From the NCBI RefSeq assembly GCF_002531755.2, contig NZ_CP034998.1, positions 3,774,501-3,838,500 of the forward strand: 64,000 nucleotides of DNA, given 5' to 3'. The notes beneath the pieces were generated by a model, which was given only the letters and a program-made list of their open reading frames with translations, ran no database searches and had not been told where the DNA came from. The position numbers and the translations under genes are program-made. Source of the DNA: Rhizobium acidisoli (lineage in GTDB: Bacteria; Pseudomonadota; Alphaproteobacteria; Rhizobiales; Rhizobiaceae). Shown here piece after piece: positions 56,690-63,992 of the stretch; within the stretch, counting starts at the first letter, position 1, and each line of letters begins with the position of its first letter.

Positions 56690-56788
56690 GCCCCTCATCC
56701 GCCTGCCGGCACCGCCCGGGGTCGAGCCACGCGTCTCGACTCGTCCTTCGGACCCCCGCAAGCGGGGAGAGGGTTAGGGTGAGGGGCA
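56690..56788. repeat. Rhizobial repeat of the CCTCACCCTAACCCT family, copy 2
   Basis: Starts CCCCTCATCCGCCTGCCGGCACC and ends GGGGAGAGGGTTAGGGTGAGGGGC, the reverse complement of the element at 46763-46892 apart from a different middle. It is inserted inside the fds operon between fdsB and fdsA, so it does not block transcription. Confidence 0.75.
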
Positions 56789-56806
56789 ACTTCGAATAAA
56801 AAACCA

Positions 56807-58363
56807 TCACTCAGCCGCCTCCGCGATCGGCGCCGGCGAAAAATCTTCCGGGAAATGCGTCATGGCGCTCATCACGGGATAGGGCGTGAAACCGCCGAGC
56901 GCGCAGAGCGAGCCGAATTTCATCGTGTTGCAGAGATCGGTGAGCAGCGCCCGGTTCTTCTCCGGCTCGATGCCATGGGCGATCTTGTCGGCCGTCTCGA
57001 CGCCGCGCGTCGAGCCGATGCGGCAGGGCGTGCACTTGCCGCAGCTTTCGACGGCGCAGAATTCCATGGCGAAACGCGCCTGCTTCAGCATGTCGGCGGT
57101 ATCATCGAAGACGACGATGCCGGCATGGCCGATCAGTCCGTCCCTGGCGGCGAAGGCTTCGTAGTCGAACGGCGTGTCGAACAGCGCCCGCGGGAAATAG
57201 GCCCCGAGCGGTCCGCCAACCTGCACGGCCTTGATCGGCCGTCCTGTCGCCGTGCCGCCGCCGATCCTGTCGACGATATCGCCGAGCGAAAGACCGAAGG
57301 CGGTTTCGTAAAGACCGCCATATCTGACATTGCCGGCGACCTGCAGCGGGATGGTGCCGCGCGAGCGGCCCATGCCGAAATCGCGATAGAAGGCCGCACC
57401 CTTCTCCATGATGACAGGCACGGAGGCGAGCGAGATCACATTGTTGATGACGGTCGGACAGTCAAACAGCCCTTTATGCGCCGGCAGCGGCGGCTTGGCG
57501 CGCACGACGCCGCGCTTGCCTTCGAGGCTGTTCAGCAGCGCCGTCTCCTCGCCGCAGACATAGGCGCCGGCGCCGGTGCGCACCTCGATATCGAAGGCGC
57601 GGCCCGAGCCGAGCACCGATAGGCCGAGTATCCCGGCCTGCCGCGCGATGCCGACGGCCGCAGTCATTGCCGCGATGGCATGCGGATATTCCGAACGCGT
57701 GTAGACGAAGCCCTTCGTCGCGCCGGTGGCAAGTCCTGATATCGCCATCCCCTCGATCAGCACGAAGGGATCACCCTCCATGATCATCCGGTCGGCAAAG
57801 GTGCCGCTGTCGCCCTCATCGGCATTGCAGACGATATATTTGCGGTCCCCGGCAGCATCGAGAACAGTCTTCCACTTGATCCCAGTGGGAAAGCCGGCGC
57901 CGCCGCGCCCGCGCAGGCCGGAATCAGTGACTTCCTTGACGACTTCGGCGGATGTCATCGAAACGGCCCGGCGAAGGCCGGCTAGACCACCATGCGATTC
58001 GTAGTCGACCAGCGACAGCGGATCGGTGATGCCGCAGCGGGCGAAGGTCAGGCGAGTCTGTTCCTTCAGGAACGGGAGGTCTTCAACCTCCCCGAGACAG
58101 AGCGGGTGATCGCCGCCGGTCATCATCCCGGCGTCGAACAATGCCGGCACATCCCTTGCTTTCACCGGTCCGTAGCCGATGCGTTTGCCGGCGACCTCGA
58201 TCTCGACAAGCGGTTCCAGCCAGAACATTCCGCGCGAGCCGTTGCGCACGATCTCGGCATCGAGGCCGCGGGCGGCGATCTCCTGGGCAATCGCCTTTGC
58301 CACCTTTTCGGCCCCGAGCGCCAGCGCAGCGGCATCGCGCGGAACATAAATCTTGATGCTCAT
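56807..58363 (-). CDS. fdsB: NAD-dependent formate dehydrogenase beta subunit
   Basis: 518 residues, related to NuoF. The N-terminal thioredoxin-like ferredoxin domain is followed by the FMN/NAD binding Rossmann region GLRGRGGAGFPTGIKWKTV and CNADEGDSGTFADR, and a 4Fe-4S site SCGKCTPCRIGSTRG. It takes electrons from FdsA and reduces NAD. It overlaps fdsG by 4 nt. Confidence 0.95.
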   Translation of the reverse strand: MSIKIYVPRDAAALALGAEKVAKAIAQEIAARGLDAEIVRNGSRGMFWLEPLVEIEVAGKRIGYGPVKARDVPALFDAGMMTGGDHPLCLGEVEDLPFLKEQTRLTFARCGITDPLSLVDYESHGGLAGLRRAVSMTSAEVVKEVTDSGLRGRGGAGFPTGIKWKTVLDAAGDRKYIVCNADEGDSGTFADRMIMEGDPFVLIEGMAISGLATGATKGFVYTRSEYPHAIAAMTAAVGIARQAGILGLSVLGSGRAFDIEVRTGAGAYVCGEETALLNSLEGKRGVVRAKPPLPAHKGLFDCPTVINNVISLASVPVIMEKGAAFYRDFGMGRSRGTIPLQVAGNVRYGGLYETAFGLSLGDIVDRIGGGTATGRPIKAVQVGGPLGAYFPRALFDTPFDYEAFAARDGLIGHAGIVVFDDTADMLKQARFAMEFCAVESCGKCTPCRIGSTRGVETADKIAHGIEPEKNRALLTDLCNTMKFGSLCALGGFTPYPVMSAMTHFPEDFSPAPIAEAAE

Positions 58364-58839
58364 CGGCGCGCCTCCGCAACGAGTTCCGCCGCCAGCTGAT
58401 CGTCAACCCGGCCATAGACCTCGCCGTCGAGCATCGCCGATGGGGCGCAGGCGCAGAGCCCGAGACAATAGACCGGCTCCAGCGTCACGCTGCCGTCGAG
58501 CGTCGTCTGGTGAAAATCGATGCCGAGCAGCGTCTTGACGCGCGCGGCGACCGCATCGCCGCCCATCGACTGACAGGCCTCGGCGCGACAGAGCTTCAGC
58601 ACATGCCGGCCTGCGGGGTGGTCGCGGTAATCGTGATAGAAGGTCACGACGCCATGCACCTCGGCGCGGGAGAGGTTCAGTTCCTCCGCGATCACTGGCA
58701 CGGCTTCCTGCGGCACATAACCGAATTCGTCCTGAACCTCGTGCAGAATGGGAAGCAGCGGCCCTTCGAGGAAGCGAAGATCGGCAATGATGGCACGAGT
58801 GCGCGCGGCAATATCGCCTTCGGCGATATGAATGGTCAT
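58360..58839 (-). CDS. fdsG: NAD-dependent formate dehydrogenase gamma subunit
   Basis: 159 residues from MTIHIAEGDIAARTRAIIADL at 58839 with GGGAGGG upstream. It is NuoE-like with a 2Fe-2S ferredoxin fold: FGYVPQEAVPVIAEELNLSRAEVHGVVTFYHDY, CRAEACQSMG and VYCLGLCACAPSAML hold the four Cys ligands. First structural gene of the fds operon, 134 nt after the LysR gene. Confidence 0.95.
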   Translation of the reverse strand: MTIHIAEGDIAARTRAIIADLRFLEGPLLPILHEVQDEFGYVPQEAVPVIAEELNLSRAEVHGVVTFYHDYRDHPAGRHVLKLCRAEACQSMGGDAVAARVKTLLGIDFHQTTLDGSVTLEPVYCLGLCACAPSAMLDGEVYGRVDDQLAAELVAEARR

Positions 58840-58944
58840 AGGCAGCCCTCCCGACGGCTTGCTCGTTGCGGAATGGCGGCCTCCTCCAGCCCGAGTGCTA
58901 TTCCGCCGACAGCATCTCAAGGAAGCCGCTGGCGATCAATAAAG

Positions 58945-58977
58945 CTATCACGTCGGTTGATAGGTTTTTCCTATCAA
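58945..58977. promoter_or_regulatory. LysR-type binding region upstream of fdsG
   Basis: Half-sites CTATCA, TGATAG and CTATCA begin at 58945, 58958 and 58971, each 13 bp apart and alternating in orientation. The last two form TTGATAGG-TTTTT-CCTATCAA (58957-58977), which includes ATA-N9-TAT and a T-N11-A LysR box. The region overlaps the 3' end of the LysR gene and lies before fdsG. Confidence 0.7.
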
Positions 58978-59867
58978 AGTTCCTCATCCTGCACGAGCAC
59001 TCTCGCCTCATGCAGCAAGGCCGAGACGAGCGGCGTGAAGGGCTCACGATAGGGCGCCACAAGCCCGACCAGGTGATGCGCCTCCGGCTCGACGATCGGA
59101 ATCATCCGGATTTCCACCGGAAAACCAAAAGATTTGGCGACATTGCGCGGCATGATGCTCGCCCAGCGGCCGGTTCGAACATGCGAGAACAGCACGATCA
59201 TCGAGTTGGATTCGAGCGTCGGATGCACCGTGGCACCGGCTTCCGTCAGGTGCCGATTGATGATTCGGCGGTTCTGCATGTCGGCGGTCAATAGACAAAG
59301 CCGAAGATCGCCGACTTCCTTCCAGGTCACATTGTCGCGATCGGAGAGCGGGCTGCCGGCAGCCGTGATCAGATGATAGCGCTCGGCATAGAGCGGAACA
59401 CTGGTGACACGGCCGAGCGGCTCGTTTTCGAGATAGGTGATGCCGGCATCGATTTCGAGGTTTTCGAGCATGCTCAGCACCTGCAGCGAGTTGCGCGAGA
59501 CGATCGAGAAGGTGACGCCGGGATGCCGCTCCTGAAAGGGCGTGGTGATGCGCGAAAGCATAGCGAGCGCCGTCGGAATGGCGGCAAGGCGAATGTGGCC
59601 GGAAAGACCGCGGCGGGCGGCGCGCATTTCCTCGCGCATGGTGCGGGCGTCGCCGACGATGCGCCGGGCCCATTCGAGCACGCGCTGCCCCTCCGGCGTC
59701 AGCCCTTGAAAACGCGAACCGCGCTGCACCAGCATGACCCCGAGCTGATCCTCGAGCTGGCGGATCGCGGCCGAAAGCGTCGGCTGCGAGATCCCGCACT
59801 CCTCCGCAGCGCGGCCGAAATGCTTTTCATTGGCAAGGGCGATGAAGAATTCCAGCTTGTCGATCAT
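58974..59867 (-). CDS. LysR family regulator, likely of the fds operon
   Basis: 297 residues. The N-terminal winged HTH FFIALANEKHFGRAAEECGISQPTLSAAIRQLEDQLGVMLVQRG is standard, followed by the periplasmic-binding-like effector domain (HIRLAAIPTALAMLSRITTPFQERHPGVTFSIVSR). It lies directly upstream of fdsG on the same strand, so it probably activates the formate dehydrogenase genes, as LysR proteins do for similar operons. Its stop overlaps the binding region. Confidence 0.9.
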   Translation of the reverse strand: MIDKLEFFIALANEKHFGRAAEECGISQPTLSAAIRQLEDQLGVMLVQRGSRFQGLTPEGQRVLEWARRIVGDARTMREEMRAARRGLSGHIRLAAIPTALAMLSRITTPFQERHPGVTFSIVSRNSLQVLSMLENLEIDAGITYLENEPLGRVTSVPLYAERYHLITAAGSPLSDRDNVTWKEVGDLRLCLLTADMQNRRIINRHLTEAGATVHPTLESNSMIVLFSHVRTGRWASIMPRNVAKSFGFPVEIRMIPIVEPEAHHLVGLVAPYREPFTPLVSALLHEARVLVQDEEL

Positions 59868-59957
59868 CCGGTCTCCCGCGACATTTCGCGTCCGGCCTCA
59901 TCTTCGACACAGCAACCGTGCTCCGCAAGGGAATGAATCAAGTTAAGGCGACGCGCT

Positions 59958-60299
59958 TTAACAGTTTTCCGCAGCGGGAAAAAGATCGAACAGCGATTCG
60001 AGGAAGGCAAGCACGCTGACATTGCCGATACTGTAATAAACCAGCCTGCCCTGACGGCGCGTGTTGACCAGGCCTTCGAGCCTCAAACGCGCAAGCTGCT
60101 GCGAAACCATCGCCTGCTGAATGCCGAGAATATTTTCGATTTCACCGACCGTCCGCTCCTGTTTCGCCAGGATACAGAGGATCAGCAATCGGGTGTGATG
60201 CGCCAAAGCTTTCAGCAGATCGCTCGCTTCATGGGCTTTTCCAGCGAGTATGTGCAAGTCCTGGCCGGTCATCCCCGGCTCCGGTTTAGGCAACGGCAT
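59958..60299 (-). CDS. ArsR family regulator, BigR/SqrR-like
   Basis: 113 residues from the ATG at 60299 (MPLPKPEPG); a longer frame starts at 60356. The winged HTH is LLKALAHHTRLLILCILAKQERTVGEIENILGIQQAMVSQQLARLRLEGLVNTRRQGR. It has Cys near residue 44 (LILC) and a C-terminal Cys (AAENC), the two-cysteine pattern of sulfide or redox-sensing BigR/SqrR proteins, though the positions need alignment. It has no metal-binding CxC motif of classic ArsR. Neighbouring target genes are not obvious. Confidence 0.85.
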   Translation of the reverse strand: MPLPKPEPGMTGQDLHILAGKAHEASDLLKALAHHTRLLILCILAKQERTVGEIENILGIQQAMVSQQLARLRLEGLVNTRRQGRLVYYSIGNVSVLAFLESLFDLFPAAENC

Positions 60300-60402
60300 T
60301 CGATATCTCGGAAGGGAGGCGATTTGGTAGATCAGCACAATAGCATATTCGCACAAACGAATTGGTCAATAGTGATGAAATGCCAAAAAAGGTCCAAGTA
60401 AA

Positions 60403-61173
60403 TCAGCAGATAAGCTGTCCGCCATTGATCTCGATCACCTGGCCGGTAATGTATCCCGAGAGTAAGGGAGCCGCCAGAAACAGATAGGCGGGAGCGCAAT
60501 CCTCGGCCGTGCCGAGCCGCTGCAGGGGGATGGATTTCCGGGTCTGCTCCAGCTTTTCTCTGGAGGAATAGCGCTCGTGGAAATCCGTCTCGATCGTTCC
60601 CGGCGAGACGCAGTTGACGCGGATGCCATCCGGGGCAAGTTCGCGGGCAAGCGCCTTGGAATAGGTCGCAACGAAGGCTTTCGAGGCCGAATAGATCGAG
60701 GAGCCGGGGCTGCCGCCGGTGAGCGCCGAGATCGAAACGGTGTTGACGACGGCGGCACCCTCGGCCGCCTTCAATGCCGGCAGCAATGCGCGCGTCAGCG
60801 CCACCACCGAGGTCTGGTTCAACCGTATGACCGCCTCATATTCGGCATCGGTCAGCGTCGCAGCGGGAAAACGGCCGAGCATGGTGCCGGCATTGTTGAC
60901 GAGCACATGCACCCTGTCGAAGAAAGCGAGAACATCGTCGGCAAATTGCGCCGCACCGCCGGCGGCGGAAAAATCGGCATGCAGCAGCATCGCCCGTCTT
61001 TCCGATTCAGCCGTCAGCAGGAAATCCGGCAGGTCCCGCCCCGGCTTGCGCCCGGTATGGACGATCACCTTGGCGCCGCAATCCAGAAACTGCCGAGCGA
61101 CTTCGAGGCCGATACCGCGGCCGGCGCCGGTGACGACGACATTGCGATTTTCGAACAGTCTGGGATGAAACAC
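60403..61173 (-). CDS. Short-chain dehydrogenase/reductase (SDR, 3-oxoacyl-ACP reductase-like)
   Basis: 256 residues from a GTG at 61173 that has GAGGAGG at good spacing; ATG at 61212 is an alternative. Rossmann motif VVVTGAGRGIG (near residue 12), VLVNNAG, the catalytic Ser and Tyr-x-x-x-Lys in IYSASKAFV, and the substrate loop VSPGTIETDF define classic SDRs. It most likely reduces an oxo or carbonyl group with NAD(P)H. It lies 95 nt after soxR on the same strand, so it may be co-regulated. Confidence 0.9.
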   Translation of the reverse strand: MFHPRLFENRNVVVTGAGRGIGLEVARQFLDCGAKVIVHTGRKPGRDLPDFLLTAESERRAMLLHADFSAAGGAAQFADDVLAFFDRVHVLVNNAGTMLGRFPAATLTDAEYEAVIRLNQTSVVALTRALLPALKAAEGAAVVNTVSISALTGGSPGSSIYSASKAFVATYSKALARELAPDGIRVNCVSPGTIETDFHERYSSREKLEQTRKSIPLQRLGTAEDCAPAYLFLAAPLLSGYITGQVIEINGGQLIC

Positions 61174-61268
61174 GAAGCCGTCCTCCTCGGTTGCGTCACT
61201 TGCCCTTAACATATGAGCACACCGACCGAAAGAAAGGCAGGCATCGATCTTTCCGGGGAAAGCCAGGG

Positions 61269-61745
61269 CTAAACAACCAGCTCGTTTTCGCTCTCCAGAA
61301 GCCGCGCACCCGGCCCTTCCTTGCCGAGCCGGTCGCAGGGATTGCGCAGCGGGCAGCTTTCGATCGACAGGCAGCCGCAGCCGATGCAGCCGGTCAGGCG
61401 GTCGCGCAGCAGACTGAGCCGATTGATTCGTGCGTCGAGATCGTCCTTCCATCGCGCCGACAGCGTCTGCCAATCGGCGACCGTCGGCGTGCGCCCCTGC
61501 GGCAGGGACTGGAACGCCGCCTGGATTTCCGAAAGCGGAATGCCGACACGCTGTGCCACCTTGATGATGCCGAGGCGGCGAAGCACATCGCGCCCATAGC
61601 GGCGCTGGTTGCCGCGGGAGCGGATGCTCGAGATCAAACCCTTGGTCTCGTAAAAATGCAGCGCCGAGACGGCAAGACCACTGCGCTCCGCCACTTCGCC
61701 GACAGTCAGCAGCTTGCCGAGCGGGGTTGCCGAAATCCCATCCAT
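61269..61745 (-). CDS. soxR: Redox-sensitive transcriptional regulator SoxR
   Basis: 158 residues, MerR family. The N-terminal [47 protein letters not shown] is followed by a dimerisation helix and the 2Fe-2S ligands [12 protein letters not shown] (C-x2-C-x-C-x5-C). AGAGGCG precedes the start. It senses redox-cycling compounds through its iron-sulfur cluster. A SoxR box lies just upstream of its start. Confidence 0.95.
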   Translation of the reverse strand: MDGISATPLGKLLTVGEVAERSGLAVSALHFYETKGLISSIRSRGNQRRYGRDVLRRLGIIKVAQRVGIPLSEIQAAFQSLPQGRTPTVADWQTLSARWKDDLDARINRLSLLRDRLTGCIGCGCLSIESCPLRNPCDRLGKEGPGARLLESENELVV

Positions 61746-61751
61746 CGCCTC

Positions 61752-61782
61752 TTGACCTCAATATTGCTTGAGGTTTTATACC
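61752..61782 (+). promoter_or_regulatory. SoxR box in a MerR-type promoter (plus strand)
   Basis: TTGACC at 61752-61757 and TATACC at 61777-61782 are spaced 19 bp, the long spacing of SoxR-activated promoters. The inverted repeat ACCTCAA-N6-TTGAGGT (61755-61774) lies within the spacer, as expected for a SoxR operator. No convincing ORF follows on the plus strand before 61900; soxR itself runs the other way. Confidence 0.65.
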
Positions 61783-61873
61783 CTTTGCTTCTGCGGTCGT
61801 AAAGCCCGATCGATATTGCCGCCTGAGGCAGCAAGCTGCGGTCCCGTTCCCGGCAGGTACGGGCCCACCGAGG

Positions 61874-61903
61874 AACATCCGAGCGGGATCCCGCTCGGAT
61901 GTT
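61874..61903. repeat. Perfect 15+15 palindrome
   Basis: AACATCCGAGCGGGA is followed directly by its reverse complement TCCCGCTCGGATGTT. As RNA it folds into a stem of 13 bp with a GATC loop. It lies about 90 nt after the SoxR box and just before the mosaic repeat. The T run after it is short (TTTCCC), so it could be a terminator or the end of a small RNA. Confidence 0.7.
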
Positions 61904-61914
61904 TCCCTCACATT

Positions 61915-62029
61915 AGAGCATGATGCCGAAAAGTGTGCGCGGTTTTCGGGCGACATCATGCTCTAACTCTTTAATTGAGAACAGGATTCAGATTTTAGGC
62001 CAACCGGGCCTAAAATCATCCTGTTCTAG
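61915..62029. repeat. Rhizobial mosaic palindromic repeat, copy 2
   Basis: Same two modules and orientation as copy 1 at 7917-8027, with module 2 core TTTTAGGCCAACCGGGCCTAAAA. It lies between the 15+15 palindrome and the TPP riboswitch. Confidence 0.85.
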
Positions 62030-62103
62030 AGCTATTCCGACCGTGCGGACGGGTTCGCAAATTTGCGGTTGCGGGAAGAAAACCCGGGTGATAGTTTCCG
62101 CCG

Positions 62104-62199
62104 AAATAACAGGGGAGCTCCGTATTGCCGGGGCTGAGATGTGAGGCGCAAGCCTCTGGACCCTTCAAAGCTGATCTGGGTAATGCCAGCGGAGCGAGG
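62104..62199 (+). promoter_or_regulatory. TPP riboswitch (thi box)
   Basis: The core CAGGGGAGCTCCG, GGGGCTGAGATG, GGACCCTT, CTGATCTGGGTAATGCCAGCGGAGCGA matches the THI-element order: P1/J with 'GGGGxGC', GCTGAGA, ACCCTTT-like, CTGATCTGGGTAATACCAGCGxAG. The aptamer ends just before the ATG at 62205, so thiamine pyrophosphate would block translation of the ykoF/thiX genes. Confidence 0.92.
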
Positions 62200-62204
62200 T
62201 TCAA

Positions 62205-62333
62205 ATGTTCTCAGGCGCAAAAGTGTCACTCTATCCGATGTCCGGCAATGTCGTCGGCATTATTCGCGATGCCGTCAAGGCGCTCGATCCCTATCGCGAC
62301 CGGCTGGACATCGAGACCGAAATCAAACGCTGA
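62205..62333 (+). pseudogene. ykoF: Truncated YkoF-family thiamine/HMP-binding protein remnant
   Basis: 42 codons from MFSGAKVSLYPMSGN, followed by VKALDPYRDRLDIETEIKR and a stop. The SLYPM...ALDPYRDRL part matches the start of YkoF-type thiamine/HMP-binding proteins, which are about 200 residues. The frame ends in a normal-looking stop that overlaps the start of the permease gene (TGATG). The remaining 150 or so residues are absent, so this is a shortened remnant that may persist as a leader ORF for coupled translation. Confidence 0.6.
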
Positions 62334-63139
62334 TGACATCGCCGCAACCATCGGATTCGCGCCTTGCCGCGCTCCGCACCGCTCTCTACCGGGGGCTCCC
62401 CGCCTTGCTCGCGGGCTGCGCCTTTTTGGCGGCATGGGAACTCTATGTCGATCTTTCCGGCATCAAGCCTTCCATCCTGCCGGCTCCTTCGCGCATCGTC
62501 ATCCAGGGCTGGCTGAACCGTGAGGCGCTGATATCAAACACCTGGCCGACGCTTGGTGCGACACTCGGCGGTTTCGCGCTGTCGCTTGCCTTCGCCTTCA
62601 CCGCGTCGATCCTCATGGATTTCATGCCTTTCATGCGCCGGGCATTGCTGCCGATCTTCATCGCCAGCCAGACCCTGCCGCTGGTAGCGATCGCGCCGCT
62701 CGTCGTCTTATGGTTCGGTTTCGGCCTTTTGCCGAAGATCCTGCTGGTGGCGCTCGTCACCTTCTTCCCGCTGCTCGTCGCCCTGCTGCAAGGCTATGAA
62801 TCGACCGACCGCGACATCGCCGAATTGCTGCATTCGATGAAGGCGAGCCGCTGGCGCATCTTCCGCCTGGCACGGCTTCCCTCGGCGCTGCCCTATTTTT
62901 TCGCCGGCCTGAGGATCTCGATCACCTATGCCGTCGTCGGCGCGATCTTTGCCGAATATGCCGGCGCCGCAAGCGGCCTCGGGATCTATATCCTCAACGC
63001 CAAGAACAATTTCCGTCCTGATCTCGTGCTCGCCGCCGTCGTCGTCAGCGCCGTACTGACCCTCTGCCTGTTCGGCCTGACGCTCGTCATCCAGCGCCTC
63101 CTCATGCCCTGGCAGCCAACCGCGGAGCGGCGTCGATGA
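62333..63139 (+). CDS. thiX: ABC transporter permease, thiamine/HMP-type (ThiX)
   Basis: 268 residues starting MTSPQPSDSRLAALR, right after the ykoF remnant (TGATG overlap). Six membrane helices, LPAPSRIVIQGW near the start and the BPD_transp_1 loop ELLHSMKASRWRIFRLARLPSALPYFFAGLRISITYAVVGAIFAEY are typical of the SsuC/ThiX permease group. Riboswitch control gives the substrate as thiamine or its pyrimidine precursor HMP. Confidence 0.88.
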   Translation: MTSPQPSDSRLAALRTALYRGLPALLAGCAFLAAWELYVDLSGIKPSILPAPSRIVIQGWLNREALISNTWPTLGATLGGFALSLAFAFTASILMDFMPFMRRALLPIFIASQTLPLVAIAPLVVLWFGFGLLPKILLVALVTFFPLLVALLQGYESTDRDIAELLHSMKASRWRIFRLARLPSALPYFFAGLRISITYAVVGAIFAEYAGAASGLGIYILNAKNNFRPDLVLAAVVVSAVLTLCLFGLTLVIQRLLMPWQPTAERRR

Positions 63140-63948
63140 GCGACAAGATGGTTGAACTGCGCAATATCTCCAAGTCCTTCGACGGCATGAAGGTGCTCGG
63201 CGATATTTCGCTCAGCGTCGCAAACGGCGAGTTCGTTTCGATCGTCGGCCCGTCCGGCTCCGGGAAATCGACGGTGCTGCGATTGCTGACACAGGCGCTT
63301 CGACCCGATGCCGGCACCGTGCTTTTCAAGGGCGCGTCGCTGGAAGGGGCGCCGCATGCCTTCGCCTTCATGCCGCAACGCGATGCGCTGATGCCCTGGC
63401 GCCGGATCATCGACAATGCGGCACTCGGCCTCGAGGTGCGGGGCATGAGCCGCCGGGCGGCCCGCGCCGCCGTGGCGCCGCTGTTCGAGCGCTTCGGCCT
63501 TGCCGGTTTCGAACATCATTATCCCTCCGAACTATCAGGCGGCATGCGCCAGCGCGCCGCCCTGCTGCGCACCGTCGTCCAGACCCAGGACATGCTGCTG
63601 CTCGACGAGCCGTTCGGCGCGCTCGACGCGCTGACGCGCACGCAGATCCAGGAATGGCTGCAGGGCATGTGGACCGAACACCGCTGGACGGCGCTGCTGA
63701 TCACCCATGATGTCCGCGAGGCCGTGTTCCTCTCCGACCGCATCTATGTGCTTTCGGCCCGCCCGGCGCGTATCATCCGCGAATTCCACGTTGACCTGCC
63801 CCGCCCGCGAAGCCTTGCCGATCTCGGCTCGCCGGCGGCCCAGGCGATCGAAACCGAAATCCTGCAAACCCTGCTTCATCCGCTAGAACAGGATGATCTC
63901 AGGCCGGTCGGCCTAAAATCTGAATCCTGTTCTGATTTAAAAAGTTAG
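63136..63948 (+). CDS. thiZ: ABC transporter ATP-binding protein, thiamine/HMP-type (ThiZ)
   Basis: 270 residues. Walker A GPSGSGKST, Q-loop FAFMPQRDALMPWRR, signature LSGGMRQRAAL, Walker B LLLDEPFGALDAL, and switch LITHDVREAV of SsuB/TauB type ATPases. Overlaps the permease gene by 4 nt. The last 21 residues (LEQDDLRPVGL...) are encoded by the mosaic palindromic repeat, so the natural end of the protein was probably near 63884. No substrate-binding protein gene lies in the window. Confidence 0.9.
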   Translation: MSDKMVELRNISKSFDGMKVLGDISLSVANGEFVSIVGPSGSGKSTVLRLLTQALRPDAGTVLFKGASLEGAPHAFAFMPQRDALMPWRRIIDNAALGLEVRGMSRRAARAAVAPLFERFGLAGFEHHYPSELSGGMRQRAALLRTVVQTQDMLLLDEPFGALDALTRTQIQEWLQGMWTEHRWTALLITHDVREAVFLSDRIYVLSARPARIIREFHVDLPRPRSLADLGSPAAQAIETEILQTLLHPLEQDDLRPVGLKSESCSDLKS

Positions 63949-63992
63949 AGCATGACGTCGAAAACCGCGCACACTTTCGGCACCATGCTCTA
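63885..63992. repeat. Rhizobial mosaic palindromic repeat, copy 3 (reversed)
   Basis: Reverse orientation relative to copies 1 and 2: AGAACAGGAT at the left, module 1 at the right ending CATGCTCT. Its left half (63885-63948) is read through as the C terminus of the thiZ frame, which stops at TAG in the linker. Confidence 0.85.
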
